The translations under genes were made by a program, and so were the position numbers. DNA of 64,000 nt from Pontiellaceae bacterium B12227 (lineage in GTDB: Bacteria; Verrucomicrobiota; Kiritimatiellia; Kiritimatiellales; Pontiellaceae). Positions 8,194 through 16,592 of this stretch are shown piece by piece. Each line of letters begins with the position of its first letter. Within the stretch, counting starts at the first letter, position 1. Location of the stretch: positions 1-64,000 of the forward strand of contig JAROAZ010000014.1 of NCBI GenBank assembly GCA_029432775.1, given 5' to 3'. Below the pieces are notes generated by a model. That model did no database searches, had not been told where the DNA came from, and saw nothing but the letters and a program-made list of their open reading frames with translations.

Positions 8194-8508
8194 ATGAATT
8201 TGGAGATTAAGACAATTAAAGCCATGATCCGGCTTTTCTGCAAAAAGAACCACGTCGGGCAGTCCCACCCCTGTCGCGACTGCCTGGCGGTTGAAAAGTA
8301 TGCGCTGCAACGGATCGAAAATTGCCCGTTTGGCAACGAAAAGCCGGTGTGTAACCAATGCACGGTTCATTGCTACAAGCCGGAGATGCGGGAGCGAGTG
8401 AAAGAGGTCATGCGGTTTTCAGGGCCGCGAATGCTGCTGCGTCATCCGGTGCTGGCAGTGCGGCATTTGATCCGATCGCGGTTCTATTCCGGAAAGCGCT
8501 CGAAATAA
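8194..8508 (+). CDS. YgbA-family protein (nitrous-oxide-stimulated promoter family)
   Basis: 104 residues from the ATG at 8194; a GTG at 8179, closer to an AGGAAAG ribosome site, would add five residues. The cysteine pattern (HPCRDC, then ENCPFGNEKPVCNQCTVHC) followed by CYKPEMRERVKEVMRFSGPRMLLRHPVLAVRHLI is diagnostic of the YgbA family. In enterobacteria ygbA is induced by nitric oxide through NsrR and is linked to nitrosative-stress recovery. The cysteines suggest metal or Fe-S binding. No NsrR-like palindrome was seen upstream. Its last 25 bp overlap the convergent gene at 8484. hcp, another nitrosative-stress gene, lies elsewhere in the window. Confidence 0.87.
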   Translation: MNLEIKTIKAMIRLFCKKNHVGQSHPCRDCLAVEKYALQRIENCPFGNEKPVCNQCTVHCYKPEMRERVKEVMRFSGPRMLLRHPVLAVRHLIRSRFYSGKRSK

Positions 8509-9455
8509 ACCACGCTCTTTTTCGGACAGATGGTAATAATATAATTTTCCAGTAAACGGCGTCCAGCACGCGGGGGCGCATCATAGGTCGGCAGCAGCAG
8601 AGTGGGGACTTTGCGGAAAACCACATCTCCCAGGCTGATTTGCTTTGTTACATTAACTTTCACGTCGCCGCGCGAAAAATGATAGTCGCCGGCAAAATCC
8701 AGCACAATAGGTGCCGGCTCACCCAGCAGAGCTCCTTCAACCGCGAGGCCGTGGTCCTTCAGCGTCACGATTTTGGCTTCACTCATCAGTAGTTCCGCAT
8801 TCGGGGTGTAGGCATCGGTTGAAGAAAGTTCCAGCGTGCGGTCGTGTGAGTTGAATTGAATGTATTCAAATTCCTTCAGTACATCGTATCCAATCACCGC
8901 GCCGATGTCCGGCGAGGTAATGCCGCGCGCCAGCGGGCCCAGTGAGTGAAGCGCCATTCGGACATACACCGGCGTGTTTTCAATCCGAAGCGAGTCGATT
9001 CGCAGTGTGGAAATCACGGCGGCATAGGCCGACGCCTTGCCGATATTATATTTTCCATTGTATGGAAGCTTATAGGAGTCGGTTCCGAGAAAGGTGGCTG
9101 CAAATTTCTGCGATGTGCTGAACTCCATCCACGAAGTCGGCGAACTCGTATCCAGCAGCGCCATCGTCTTCATGCGTTGCGAGCGGCCGCGGAGAGTGAA
9201 CACAGGAATCTGTTTTTCACTGAGCTGCAGCTGAACGGTCTGGCCGCGATGCAATCGGGCGTTGGCATCCTGCAGAAGGGTGCCGTTTGCGGTTTGTGTT
9301 GTTCTAAAGCCGAACTGCGCCGGATCCTTTGCATGCGAAAGATAGGTGTTCTGCTGCATGCGCGGCATAATGAATTCCTCCTGCTTTTCAGCAGCAGAAG
9401 GAACTGCAATAGAGCAGGCGGCAGTTAACGTGAATAGATAGCGGATCTGAATCAT
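8484..9455 (-). CDS. Secreted retropepsin/pepsin-like protein, degenerate aspartyl protease, copy 2
   Basis: 323 residues with an N-terminal signal peptide (LFTLTAACSIAVPSAAE). Two half-sites resemble aspartyl-protease psi loops: MALLDTSSPTSWMEF (about residue 100) and APIVLDFAGDYHF (about 247). In both the usual D-T/S-G is altered (DTS, DFAG). It also has the IGYDVLKEFEYIQF element typical of this fold. It is a clear paralogue of the upstream gene at 9487, sharing LGDVVxRKVPTxLLP and the terminus VYFERFPE. Last gene of the pyrK-pyrD operon. Protease activity is doubtful without the glycine; a binding role is possible. Confidence 0.75.
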   Translation of the reverse strand: MIQIRYLFTLTAACSIAVPSAAEKQEEFIMPRMQQNTYLSHAKDPAQFGFRTTQTANGTLLQDANARLHRGQTVQLQLSEKQIPVFTLRGRSQRMKTMALLDTSSPTSWMEFSTSQKFAATFLGTDSYKLPYNGKYNIGKASAYAAVISTLRIDSLRIENTPVYVRMALHSLGPLARGITSPDIGAVIGYDVLKEFEYIQFNSHDRTLELSSTDAYTPNAELLMSEAKIVTLKDHGLAVEGALLGEPAPIVLDFAGDYHFSRGDVKVNVTKQISLGDVVFRKVPTLLLPTYDAPPRAGRRLLENYIITICPKKSVVYFERFPE

Positions 9456-9486
9456 AGTTTCAGCGGAACCCGGTTCGGGGAATCAG

Positions 9487-10452
9487 CTATTCCGGGAAAC
9501 GTTCGAAATAAACAAAACCCTGCGTCGGGCAGATCGTAATAATGTATTTTTCCAGCATCAGCCGGCCTGCACGCGGAAGGGGCAGCTCAGGCGGAAGCAG
9601 CATTGTGGGAACCTTGCGGTACACGACATCACCGAGGCTCACCTGTTTGGTCTGGCTCACCTTCTTGTCGCTGCGCGCAAAATGATATTCCCCGGCTACA
9701 TCCAGAACAATCGGGGTGGTTTGGCCGAAGATGGCGCCTTCAACACAAAGCCCGTATCCCTTCACGTTTTTGATCCGGGCTGAGGACATCAGCAGATCTT
9801 CGTTCGGAGTATAAGGATGACTGGTCGAAAAGATCACATGGCCGTCGCGCAGGTTCAGCTGGATGGTTTCATAGAGGCCGAGAATGTCATATCCGAAAAC
9901 GGTATCGATGGTCGGATCGAAAATGTTGCGGGAATACGGACCCAGACCGCCGACTGACATGCGGACAAACAGCGGCACATTTTCCATGAAAAGCTGGTCA
10001 ATACGGATCTGGCTCACCACAGCCGCATAGGCATTCACATCGCCGGAAAACTGACCGCGATAAGGAATTACATCTTCATTCATTCCCATAAAAACGGCGT
10101 CGAAATCACTGGCTTTGGAAAATTCCATCCATGACATAGCCGAGCTGAAGTCCAGCAGAGCCATACCGCTGAGACGGTTGGCGCGCCCGCGGATTTTAAT
10201 GACCGGTTTATTGTTCTCAAAATCCATCTCAGCCTGATGATTCGGGTGCAGGCGGGCATAACCGCGGTAGTCGATTCCGCCCTGGGCCGGAAATGCGGCA
10301 AATCCGAAATATTGGGGGGGCTTGGTTTTGGCCAGAGCCGCTTTCTGTTCCCGTTCAGTGAGAAACTTTTCTTCACCGTATTTATTTTTAGAGGCACAGC
10401 CAGCCAGCAGGAGCAGGGCAAAGGCGGCGTAGAAGGGAGTATGCTTTTTCAT
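9487..10452 (-). CDS. Lipoprotein with degenerate aspartyl-protease fold, copy 1
   Basis: 321 residues. A lipobox LLLLAGC near residue 19 predicts a lipid-anchored protein. The first half-site reads MALLDFSSAMSWMEF and the second TPIVLDVAGEYHF; the catalytic DTG is again changed. FGYDILGLYETIQLN matches the paralogue at 8484, and the final residues VYFERFPE are identical in the two. The gene starts 2 bp after the stop of the upstream membrane-protein gene, so they are cotranscribed. A tandem duplication with one lipid-anchored and one soluble copy is the simplest reading. Confidence 0.75.
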   Translation of the reverse strand: MKKHTPFYAAFALLLLAGCASKNKYGEEKFLTEREQKAALAKTKPPQYFGFAAFPAQGGIDYRGYARLHPNHQAEMDFENNKPVIKIRGRANRLSGMALLDFSSAMSWMEFSKASDFDAVFMGMNEDVIPYRGQFSGDVNAYAAVVSQIRIDQLFMENVPLFVRMSVGGLGPYSRNIFDPTIDTVFGYDILGLYETIQLNLRDGHVIFSTSHPYTPNEDLLMSSARIKNVKGYGLCVEGAIFGQTTPIVLDVAGEYHFARSDKKVSQTKQVSLGDVVYRKVPTMLLPPELPLPRAGRLMLEKYIITICPTQGFVYFERFPE

Positions 10453-10454
10453 AG

Positions 10455-11042
10455 TTATTTTCCTGTGCTGTAAGATGGAATCCGGTTGTCGTAAGCATCG
10501 AGTAACGGAATCATATCGGAAGGGCTTTCTGAAAGACAGGCAATGAGCAGATTATCGGTCAGGGCAAAGGTCAGGCTCATGCCGTTTGCGAGATCCGGTG
10601 AAGTGTATTCCCAGATCGGCCAGACCGAATGTTTTCCCAGAAATTCAAGATTTCCCCCCGTGGCTGCTTCCAGCTTCCAGCGGAGCCATGGACTGCGCCA
10701 GCCCACCCAGCTCGCCGCCACCCAGGTTTTCTGTGCCCCCGCGTTGCGGAAGGGAATGTCGGCAACAGCAATTTCAGAAGCCGCCGCCCATTTTTTCCAA
10801 TCATTGGAAGCGGCCAGCTCTGCAAGCGAGTTGCCCGCGCCCAATGCCTTGTCCAGTTGGCTGCAAACCGGGCTCTGCAGAAGTTCAGCCAGACTGTCAG
10901 CTTTAAAAACAAACGAAGCCTGTGCGGGGAACGCAGAGCAAACCGCACCTTCCTGAAAAGGCTGAACAAACGAATAGACGACGATGGCGCCTGTAAACAA
11001 GGCACCAAGCAGCAGTTTTAAACTGAGCTTGATTTTCCTCAT
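10455..11042 (-). CDS. Membrane-anchored protein of unknown function in the pyr operon
   Basis: 195 residues. One N-terminal membrane segment (LLLGALFTGAIVVYSFV), then a periplasmic domain with SFVFKADSLAELLQSP and a C-terminal SLTFALTDNLLIACLSESPSDMIPLLDAY. The latter resembles proteins that score a substrate through alternating strand-helix units (DUF3352-like), but I do not claim that family. Its ATG overlaps the pyrD stop by 4 bp (ATGA), so translation is coupled. A copy of the dispersed palindrome in the gene encodes SNDWK. No catalytic motif was seen. Confidence 0.7.
   Translation of the reverse strand: MRKIKLSLKLLLGALFTGAIVVYSFVQPFQEGAVCSAFPAQASFVFKADSLAELLQSPVCSQLDKALGAGNSLAELAASNDWKKWAAASEIAVADIPFRNAGAQKTWVAASWVGWRSPWLRWKLEAATGGNLEFLGKHSVWPIWEYTSPDLANGMSLTFALTDNLLIACLSESPSDMIPLLDAYDNRIPSYSTGK
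10795..10809. repeat. TTCCARNNNYTGGAA palindrome, in gene
   Basis: Perfect arms, centre ATCAT. In the membrane-protein gene, read as SNDWK. Confidence 0.95.
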
Positions 11043-11953
11043 ATCTTCACGGTGCCGACGATGTCGGCCACGGAGCTGTGCCCCTTATTAATCAGATACT
11101 GCTCAATGCCGTCAATTACACGGTCGATCGTCGTCGGATCAATAAAGTTGGCAGTGCCCACTGCAACCGCTGTTGCGCCGGCAATCAGGAACTCAATCGC
11201 ATCTTCCGGCTCAAAGATTCCGCCCATTCCAATGATTGGAATGTTGCAGGCCTGCGCGGCATCGAACACCAGTTTGATGGCAATCGGCTTAATCGGCGGG
11301 CCGCTGAGGCCACCGAACTTATTCGCCAGCTCCGGTTCGAGCGTCTCGATGTTGATCGCCATCGCCGGCATCGTGTTCATGATGGCAATCGCATCCGCAC
11401 CGCAATCCTCGGCCGCTTTGGCAAAACTTCCAATGTTTGGAACATTCGGTGCCAGCTTCGGGATGATCGGCTTTTGGGTTTTGGCGCGGACCAGATCGAT
11501 CACGCTGGAAAACGTATCCACATCCGTACCGAAAGCGGAACCGCCTTCTTTCACGTTCGGACAGGAGAGATTGATTTCGTAGGCCGTAACGGTTTCTTCG
11601 TTGTCGAGCATGTCCACCACGCGGCCGTAGTCGTCTTTGCCTTTGCCCCAGATGTTCACAATCACGGGGGTGTCGTATTGGCTGAGGAAGGGGACATATT
11701 TATCAATAAATCCCTGCGCGCCCGGTCCGGGCAGGCCGATGGCGTTCATCATGCCGCCGCGCGTTTCAAAGGTGCGCGGCGTGGAGTTGCCCACATGGGC
11801 CTCCGGGCAGATGCCCTTCACCGTAATCGCGCCGAGGCGGTTCAGATCCACCAGATCCGCGTATTCCGGGCCGTAGCCGAAGGTTCCCGAAGCCACCGTT
11901 ACCGGGTTCTTCATCTCCATCGAGCCAATTTTAATTTTCAGATCAACACTCAT
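11039..11953 (-). CDS. pyrD: Dihydroorotate dehydrogenase class 1B, catalytic subunit
   Basis: 304 residues, standard length. TIM-barrel flavoenzyme that oxidises dihydroorotate to orotate in pyrimidine synthesis. Visible signatures: VASGTFGYGPEY near the N-terminus, YEINLSCPNVKEGG with the class 1 catalytic Cys, and the FMN-phosphate region IIGMGGIFEPEDAIEFLIAGATAVAVGT. Class 1B enzymes pair with the PyrK electron-transfer subunit, whose gene lies 89 bp upstream on the same strand. A repeat of the TTAGTG type fills that gap. A dispersed palindrome at 11428 encodes PNIG in the strand PNVPNIGSF. Confidence 0.95.
   Translation of the reverse strand: MSVDLKIKIGSMEMKNPVTVASGTFGYGPEYADLVDLNRLGAITVKGICPEAHVGNSTPRTFETRGGMMNAIGLPGPGAQGFIDKYVPFLSQYDTPVIVNIWGKGKDDYGRVVDMLDNEETVTAYEINLSCPNVKEGGSAFGTDVDTFSSVIDLVRAKTQKPIIPKLAPNVPNIGSFAKAAEDCGADAIAIMNTMPAMAINIETLEPELANKFGGLSGPPIKPIAIKLVFDAAQACNIPIIGMGGIFEPEDAIEFLIAGATAVAVGTANFIDPTTIDRVIDGIEQYLINKGHSSVADIVGTVKI
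11428..11442. repeat. TTCCARNNNYTGGAA palindrome, in gene
   Basis: Perfect arms, centre ATGTT. In pyrD, read as PNIG. Confidence 0.95.
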
Positions 11954-11973
11954 ATTTAAAACCTGTATTTTCT

Positions 11974-12041
11974 AACCACTAATTTTCACTGATTGGCACT
12001 AATTATTTTCTATTAGTGAAGATTAGTGTGGATTAGTGGTT
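11974..12041. repeat. Intergenic inverted repeat of the AACCACTAAT type
   Basis: Imperfect arms of about 30 nt (AACCACTAAT...CACTAAT and its complement) fill most of the gap between pyrK and pyrD. This is a dispersed palindromic element, not a gene. Confidence 0.75.
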
Positions 12042-12042
12042 T

Positions 12043-12822
12043 CTAAACTTCCCAGAGAATTTCGCGGGATTCGAAGATGGGGCCATCTTTGCAACAGCGC
12101 GCCCATTCCCAGCCGTCGGCCGTTTTGCGTTTAATCACGCAGGTCAGGCAGGCGCCGACGCCGCAGGCCATGTTTTTATCGAGCGAGAGCCACGCGGTGA
12201 AATCTTTTTCAATCGCCCGGTCGCCGATGGCTTTGAGCATCGGGTTCGGTCCGCAGACAAAAACTTCCAATGATTGGAAGTCCTGCTCCGCCGCCCACGG
12301 GTCGAAGGCCGCCGTCACAAGACCTTTCGTGCCGAGCGAGCCGTCGTCGGTGGTGGGGCGTACGTCCCAGCCGAGGGCTTCAAACTCTTTCACCAGCAGA
12401 ATGTCAATGGCCGAGCGTCCGCCGAAAAAGGCAATACCCTTCTTTTCCATGCGCTGAGCCAGAATGTAGAGCGCGGCGTTACCGTAGCCGCCGGCCACCA
12501 GTACGGGCGTTTTGCTCGGGTCAGGCTCCGGATAGCCGTTCCCGAGCGATCCGATGATATTGACTTCATCGCCCACCTGCATGTTGGCCATGGCCTCGGT
12601 TCCGCGTCCGACCGTTTTATAAAGAACGGCCACGCCGGATTCATCGGCCTGGTAGATGCTGAAAGGGCGGCGCAGAATACGTTCGCCGATTCGTGGAACC
12701 TGAAGTTCCAGAAACTGGCCGGCTTTCACCAGCGGGCCCACAACGGGAGCCGCCAGGCGCAGAATGCGATATTCGCCCTGAAAATTGTCGTGTTCGAGTA
12801 CGGTTGCTTTTTCCTGTTTCAT
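12043..12822 (-). CDS. pyrK: Dihydroorotate dehydrogenase electron-transfer subunit
   Basis: 259 residues. FAD-binding ferredoxin-reductase fold with RPFSIYQ (FAD), GNGYPEP and VLVAGGYGNAALYILAQRM (nucleotide site). Near the C-terminus a [2Fe-2S] cluster motif reads MACGVGACLTCVIK ... WARCCKDGPIF, the PyrK pattern C-x4-C-x2-C plus a later Cys. It passes electrons from PyrD to NAD+. First gene of the minus-strand run pyrK-pyrD-unknown-two paralogues. A dispersed palindrome at 12265 encodes FQSLE just before the VFVCGPNPML motif. Confidence 0.93.
   Translation of the reverse strand: MKQEKATVLEHDNFQGEYRILRLAAPVVGPLVKAGQFLELQVPRIGERILRRPFSIYQADESGVAVLYKTVGRGTEAMANMQVGDEVNIIGSLGNGYPEPDPSKTPVLVAGGYGNAALYILAQRMEKKGIAFFGGRSAIDILLVKEFEALGWDVRPTTDDGSLGTKGLVTAAFDPWAAEQDFQSLEVFVCGPNPMLKAIGDRAIEKDFTAWLSLDKNMACGVGACLTCVIKRKTADGWEWARCCKDGPIFESREILWEV
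12265..12279. repeat. TTCCARNNNYTGGAA palindrome, in gene
   Basis: Perfect arms, centre ATGAT. In pyrK, read as FQSLE. Confidence 0.95.
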
Positions 12823-12866
12823 ATAGGCGCGGGATAATGGGGATTTCCGCCGAGCGGGTCAAACTT

Positions 12867-12881
12867 TTCCAAGGATTGGAA
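12867..12881. repeat. TTCCARNNNYTGGAA palindrome, intergenic
   Basis: Perfect arms, centre AGGAT. It lies 19 bp after the autotransporter stop and 45 bp upstream of the pyrK start. Confidence 0.95.
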
Positions 12882-12900
12882 CTTTAGAGATTTCCGAGAG

Positions 12901-15900
12901 CTAGAAATTATATTTCAGGCTGCCGCTGACGGTGGTGGATTTCCAACCATCGGAAAGCTGCTGGTTGAGGCGCAGGTCGAGTTCGAGCCGCTCTTTGAAT
13001 TCGGTTACAAGGCCGGCTCCAAGGATCAGTGTATCCTCTTCGGGCGACTGAATGGCGGAGCTGGAGCCGGTGCCGGTTCCTTCGGTGATGTAGCTGATGC
13101 GGTCTTCATCGGCATTAAAGTTGTGCTGCCAGTGGGCGCGCAATTCCGGTCGGAGCAAAAAGGAGTCGCCCGCCGGGAAGAGCAGGGCGGCGTTGAGGCC
13201 GAGTATCGACTTGATATACCAGGCATCGTAGGTTTTGTAGGTGTTGTTGATGATGCCGCTCTCGGTGAAGGATTCCTGATGGTAGTAGTTGATCTGACCG
13301 CCGAGCTCGGGCGTCAGCAGGAGGCGTTTTGTGGTTTTGTATTGCCGCCCGCCACCGATATAGAGCATGCCGTTGTGGGCGTTGTAGTCGGCGGAGGATG
13401 CAAACATGGAGCCGCGTTTGGCCTCCACGTTGTTGTGGCTGTAGGAGAGGGTGGCATCGAGAAACCAGGTTTCGGACCCGAATGAGCTGTAGAGCGAACC
13501 GAACCAGGTATCGACATCGCTGGAGCCCGGTTCGTCGGTATCCACATCGGTGCGGGAGGTGCCGCCGGCGATCCCGACGAGGGCTTGTGCAGTGGTTTTT
13601 TCCACGCCGAGCACGACGCCGGCGATGTTGGCATCATAGCCGACAAAGCTGGAGTCGGCATCTTTCTCGGCTTTGGTGCCATAGCCTTTCATCCAGCCGC
13701 TCCAGCCTTTGGGGCCTTCAACCGGGCCGGCCGCACCGGCCGGGGTGGATTTGGAGGAGGCCATTCCGCCCGACTGACGGAAGCCGTCCATATGGTTCAG
13801 CACCTGGTCCACCTGCGCCTGCTGCCCGGCCTGCAGGGCCTGCGCGGCCATCGCCGTGGTGGATCGGTTGAAGTAGCGTTCCATCTCCGGAGCGGCCCGT
13901 TTGCGGACCCATTCACTCGAGAGATAAGACATGATGTGTTCCAACGAGGAGTTGTAGGGACCCCCGGAATTACTTTGTTGTGCACGGTAGTTGTCCAGGT
14001 AGGCCGTCAGATGGGCCGGCAGGGGGTTGTCGGCTTTGTCGGCGAGGGCAATGCCGGTGCCGAATACGTTGATTTCTGAACCGGATGCCCCGGTGGTGAG
14101 GGTGAAATTATATTCAGATAGATAGGAATCCGTCAGGGTGAAAATGGATGCAAGGTCCGCTTCGGTCATTATATGCGTGTCGGATGAGCTGACAAAGTTG
14201 AGCTGGCCGGCGCGGATCGTAGCCGTTTCGTTGGTTACGCCGGGGAGTAATCTGCTGCCCCAGAAATTGTATTGAATACGCGAGCCTTCGTGGAAATCGG
14301 CCCGGCTGATATCAATCTCTGTGGGATCCTGATTATAATCATAGTAATAATACGAAGCTAAGGAGAGGGCGGCCTCGTTCTCCACGGTCAGCTGACCGAT
14401 TCCTGCTTTTCCTTCAAGACTGAGGTTGGCCCGGGAGCGAACGGTGATGTTTGTGGCCTGGAAGAGCCCGGCGCTGATGTAAAAGGATCCTTCCGGCTCC
14501 AGGATGAGCTCATCGTTCAGCTGAAGATTGTTGCCGCTGAAGCCTGCATTCTGGAAGGTGCCGGGATCGATGGTGTTGATCCGGATGTTTCCTCCCATAT
14601 TCAGACCGCCGTAGTTGACGGCATCTCTGGAAAGGTAGAGGTCGGCGAATTGATCGTCTTCATAGGTGCCCTGAATGTTGATGGAACTGAAACGCCCGCC
14701 CAGAATGTTGATTTCTTTTTCCACATTGGCGGAGAGGCCGCTTCCATAGGCGTAGAGGTCGCCTCCGCTGAACTCACCACTGTAAATATTGAGTCGGTCA
14801 CCGGTGAACAGCAGGCCGGTTCCGGTTCGCCGGTCGGATCCGCCCCCTTTGAAGATGCCCCCATGGATTTCGGCCTGTCCCGCAGCGATGTTCATCCCGT
14901 TGCCGGCATTGCCCAGGGAGTCGTAATACCAGTACGAGGAGGACTGCTCAGTGCTGTAACGAAGATTGATTTCTTCGCCTTCATCACCGCCGAGATAAGT
15001 GCCGCCCTGAATGACGACGTTGGAATAGTTCTGAATCACCGCACCATGACCGCCGTCAGCATACAGACTCCAGTTACCCGTCGCCATTCCGCCTTTTCCG
15101 CCCTGGGCGGTGACATTTCTCAGTTCGAGCGAGTTGGGAGCCGCTGTCGTATTTTCGCCATCAATCCAGAGCCCCGTGCCGCCGTTGGCCCGGGCTGATT
15201 CATTATAGGGCCATCCGGTCTCCGCAGGATTCATGACGGTGGCGCTTCCGCCGTTCCCTCCGAGATAGCTCCCCCCTTCCAGCATGGCATTGGTTGCGCC
15301 ATAGAGCTGGAAACCATTTCCGCCGTTGGCGGTGACATATGATTGCCCCATCGCATTGCCACCGTTTCCGCCCGTTGCAGAGCTGTTTATCAGCAGCACG
15401 CGCTGGTCGGTTTCGAGATGCAGGCCGGCGCCGCCGTGTGCCATGGCATATGTTGAGTCGCTGATCGCCTCGCCTGCATGGCCGCCCTCGAAGTCGGAAT
15501 CCATGAAGATGAAATCGTAGTCGATGGATTCCAACGGGGTGGTGCGCGGGTTGATTGTGAAGGAGGGGGAGGTTAATGAGGCGCCTCCGGAAATAATTAA
15601 ACTGCCATGGCTTATGGATGGACTTGACGGGTTGGTCCATACCGATCCGCCATTGCCGCCTGTAAACGTCCCGCCCCCGATGAAGGAAATATCATTTGTG
15701 AGCAGGAGGCCCTGTCCTCCCGATGCAAAGGAACTGCCGCTCCCGACGTTTACTGCGTTGCCTGCTGACCCTCCGGTGAAGGTGCCGCCCGAGGTTATAT
15801 TGGAAATGATGGAAGGGTAGGGCATGTAAAGTCCGCTTCCGCCTGTTCCAGGATCGACGAGGATCGGATACATAATCATAACGGAGCCCGAACCGCCGCT

Positions 15901-16308
15901 GGAGCCTGACCCACCGCTGGAGCCGCCTCCCGTTCCGGGGGTGGGGGGGATAGGAAAATAGATATTGGTATAGATTTGTGGCCATGCAAAATCGTAGGCG
16001 CCGTTTCGAGGGCCTTCAGTTGACGACAGAGAAGCTCCGTAGCCCCCGTTGGCATAGGCAATGTCGGAGGCGGTCTGCGCATCGGCTGCGTTTCCGCCGC
16101 TGAAGTTAAAGTTAGTTAAATGGACGATGGAGTCGGTTAGGTCGGAACCGTAAAAGGCCGGTTGGCTCTGGGCACCTTGAAGATGAATCGGGAGGCCGCA
16201 ACTGTGCATTTCGGCCGGACCTTCGATCTCCAGGCTGGAGTTTGTGGTTTGCGCATATGCTGCCAAGGACGACAGTGCCGCAATGATGATTATGTATTTG
16301 CCCCGCAT
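12901..16308 (-). CDS. Type V autotransporter with Gly-rich passenger
   Basis: 1135 residues; the ATG follows GGGGGATCT. Signal peptide about 1-19 (IIIIAALSSLAAYAQ). A low-complexity hinge of Gly/Ser/Pro (GTGGGSSGGSGSSGGSG) is at about 125. The passenger, about 150-800, is built of GGxGGxA/GGTYLGG repeats expected to form a beta-helix. The C-terminal 290 residues are an autotransporter barrel (WSGWMKGYGTKAEKDADSSFVGYD to the terminal SLKYNF). It is divergent from another autotransporter whose barrel is clearly related. Surface display is inferred; the ligand is unknown. No dispersed palindrome occurs in its 3.4 kb. Confidence 0.88.
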   Translation of the reverse strand: MRGKYIIIIAALSSLAAYAQTTNSSLEIEGPAEMHSCGLPIHLQGAQSQPAFYGSDLTDSIVHLTNFNFSGGNAADAQTASDIAYANGGYGASLSSTEGPRNGAYDFAWPQIYTNIYFPIPPTPGTGGGSSGGSGSSGGSGSVMIMYPILVDPGTGGSGLYMPYPSIISNITSGGTFTGGSAGNAVNVGSGSSFASGGQGLLLTNDISFIGGGTFTGGNGGSVWTNPSSPSISHGSLIISGGASLTSPSFTINPRTTPLESIDYDFIFMDSDFEGGHAGEAISDSTYAMAHGGAGLHLETDQRVLLINSSATGGNGGNAMGQSYVTANGGNGFQLYGATNAMLEGGSYLGGNGGSATVMNPAETGWPYNESARANGGTGLWIDGENTTAAPNSLELRNVTAQGGKGGMATGNWSLYADGGHGAVIQNYSNVVIQGGTYLGGDEGEEINLRYSTEQSSSYWYYDSLGNAGNGMNIAAGQAEIHGGIFKGGGSDRRTGTGLLFTGDRLNIYSGEFSGGDLYAYGSGLSANVEKEINILGGRFSSINIQGTYEDDQFADLYLSRDAVNYGGLNMGGNIRINTIDPGTFQNAGFSGNNLQLNDELILEPEGSFYISAGLFQATNITVRSRANLSLEGKAGIGQLTVENEAALSLASYYYYDYNQDPTEIDISRADFHEGSRIQYNFWGSRLLPGVTNETATIRAGQLNFVSSSDTHIMTEADLASIFTLTDSYLSEYNFTLTTGASGSEINVFGTGIALADKADNPLPAHLTAYLDNYRAQQSNSGGPYNSSLEHIMSYLSSEWVRKRAAPEMERYFNRSTTAMAAQALQAGQQAQVDQVLNHMDGFRQSGGMASSKSTPAGAAGPVEGPKGWSGWMKGYGTKAEKDADSSFVGYDANIAGVVLGVEKTTAQALVGIAGGTSRTDVDTDEPGSSDVDTWFGSLYSSFGSETWFLDATLSYSHNNVEAKRGSMFASSADYNAHNGMLYIGGGRQYKTTKRLLLTPELGGQINYYHQESFTESGIINNTYKTYDAWYIKSILGLNAALLFPAGDSFLLRPELRAHWQHNFNADEDRISYITEGTGTGSSSAIQSPEEDTLILGAGLVTEFKERLELDLRLNQQLSDGWKSTTVSGSLKYNF

Positions 16309-16455
16309 AGATCCCCCGAAATGAAAACACGCAATGTTATACCCTGATATTGGTAGATTGTAATATTTAAGAACAATTTATCTTCTAGATGATCGTTTGA
16401 GTACTTTGTTGGAAGTGTCTCGCGTCGGGAGGGCAACGTTGTTCAGGCGTTATGT

Positions 16456-16470
16456 TTCCAAACATTGGAA
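16456..16470. repeat. TTCCARNNNYTGGAA palindrome, intergenic
   Basis: Perfect arms, centre AACAT, in the divergent autotransporter promoter region. Confidence 0.95.
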
Positions 16471-16519
16471 AATAGAGAGCAAACTGGTGTGAGAATTGCA
16501 TGAAATAGTGAATTTAATT

Positions 16520-16534
16520 TTCCAGTGATTGGAA
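16520..16534. repeat. TTCCARNNNYTGGAA palindrome, intergenic
   Basis: Perfect arms, centre GTGAT, 59 bp before the start of the plus-strand autotransporter. Confidence 0.95.
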
Positions 16535-16592
16535 GTTTCTGGCAGGGTGTTTGGATTCGCGTGGCCCAATTCCGGGCAGACAGGGGTGTTTT

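Larger units (their letters stand above)
16309..16592. promoter_or_regulatory. Divergent intergenic region between two autotransporters
   Basis: 284 bp that must hold promoters for both surface-protein genes. It contains two perfect dispersed palindromes (16456 and 16520, 64 bp start to start). No confident -35/-10 pair was found. Confidence 0.5.
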
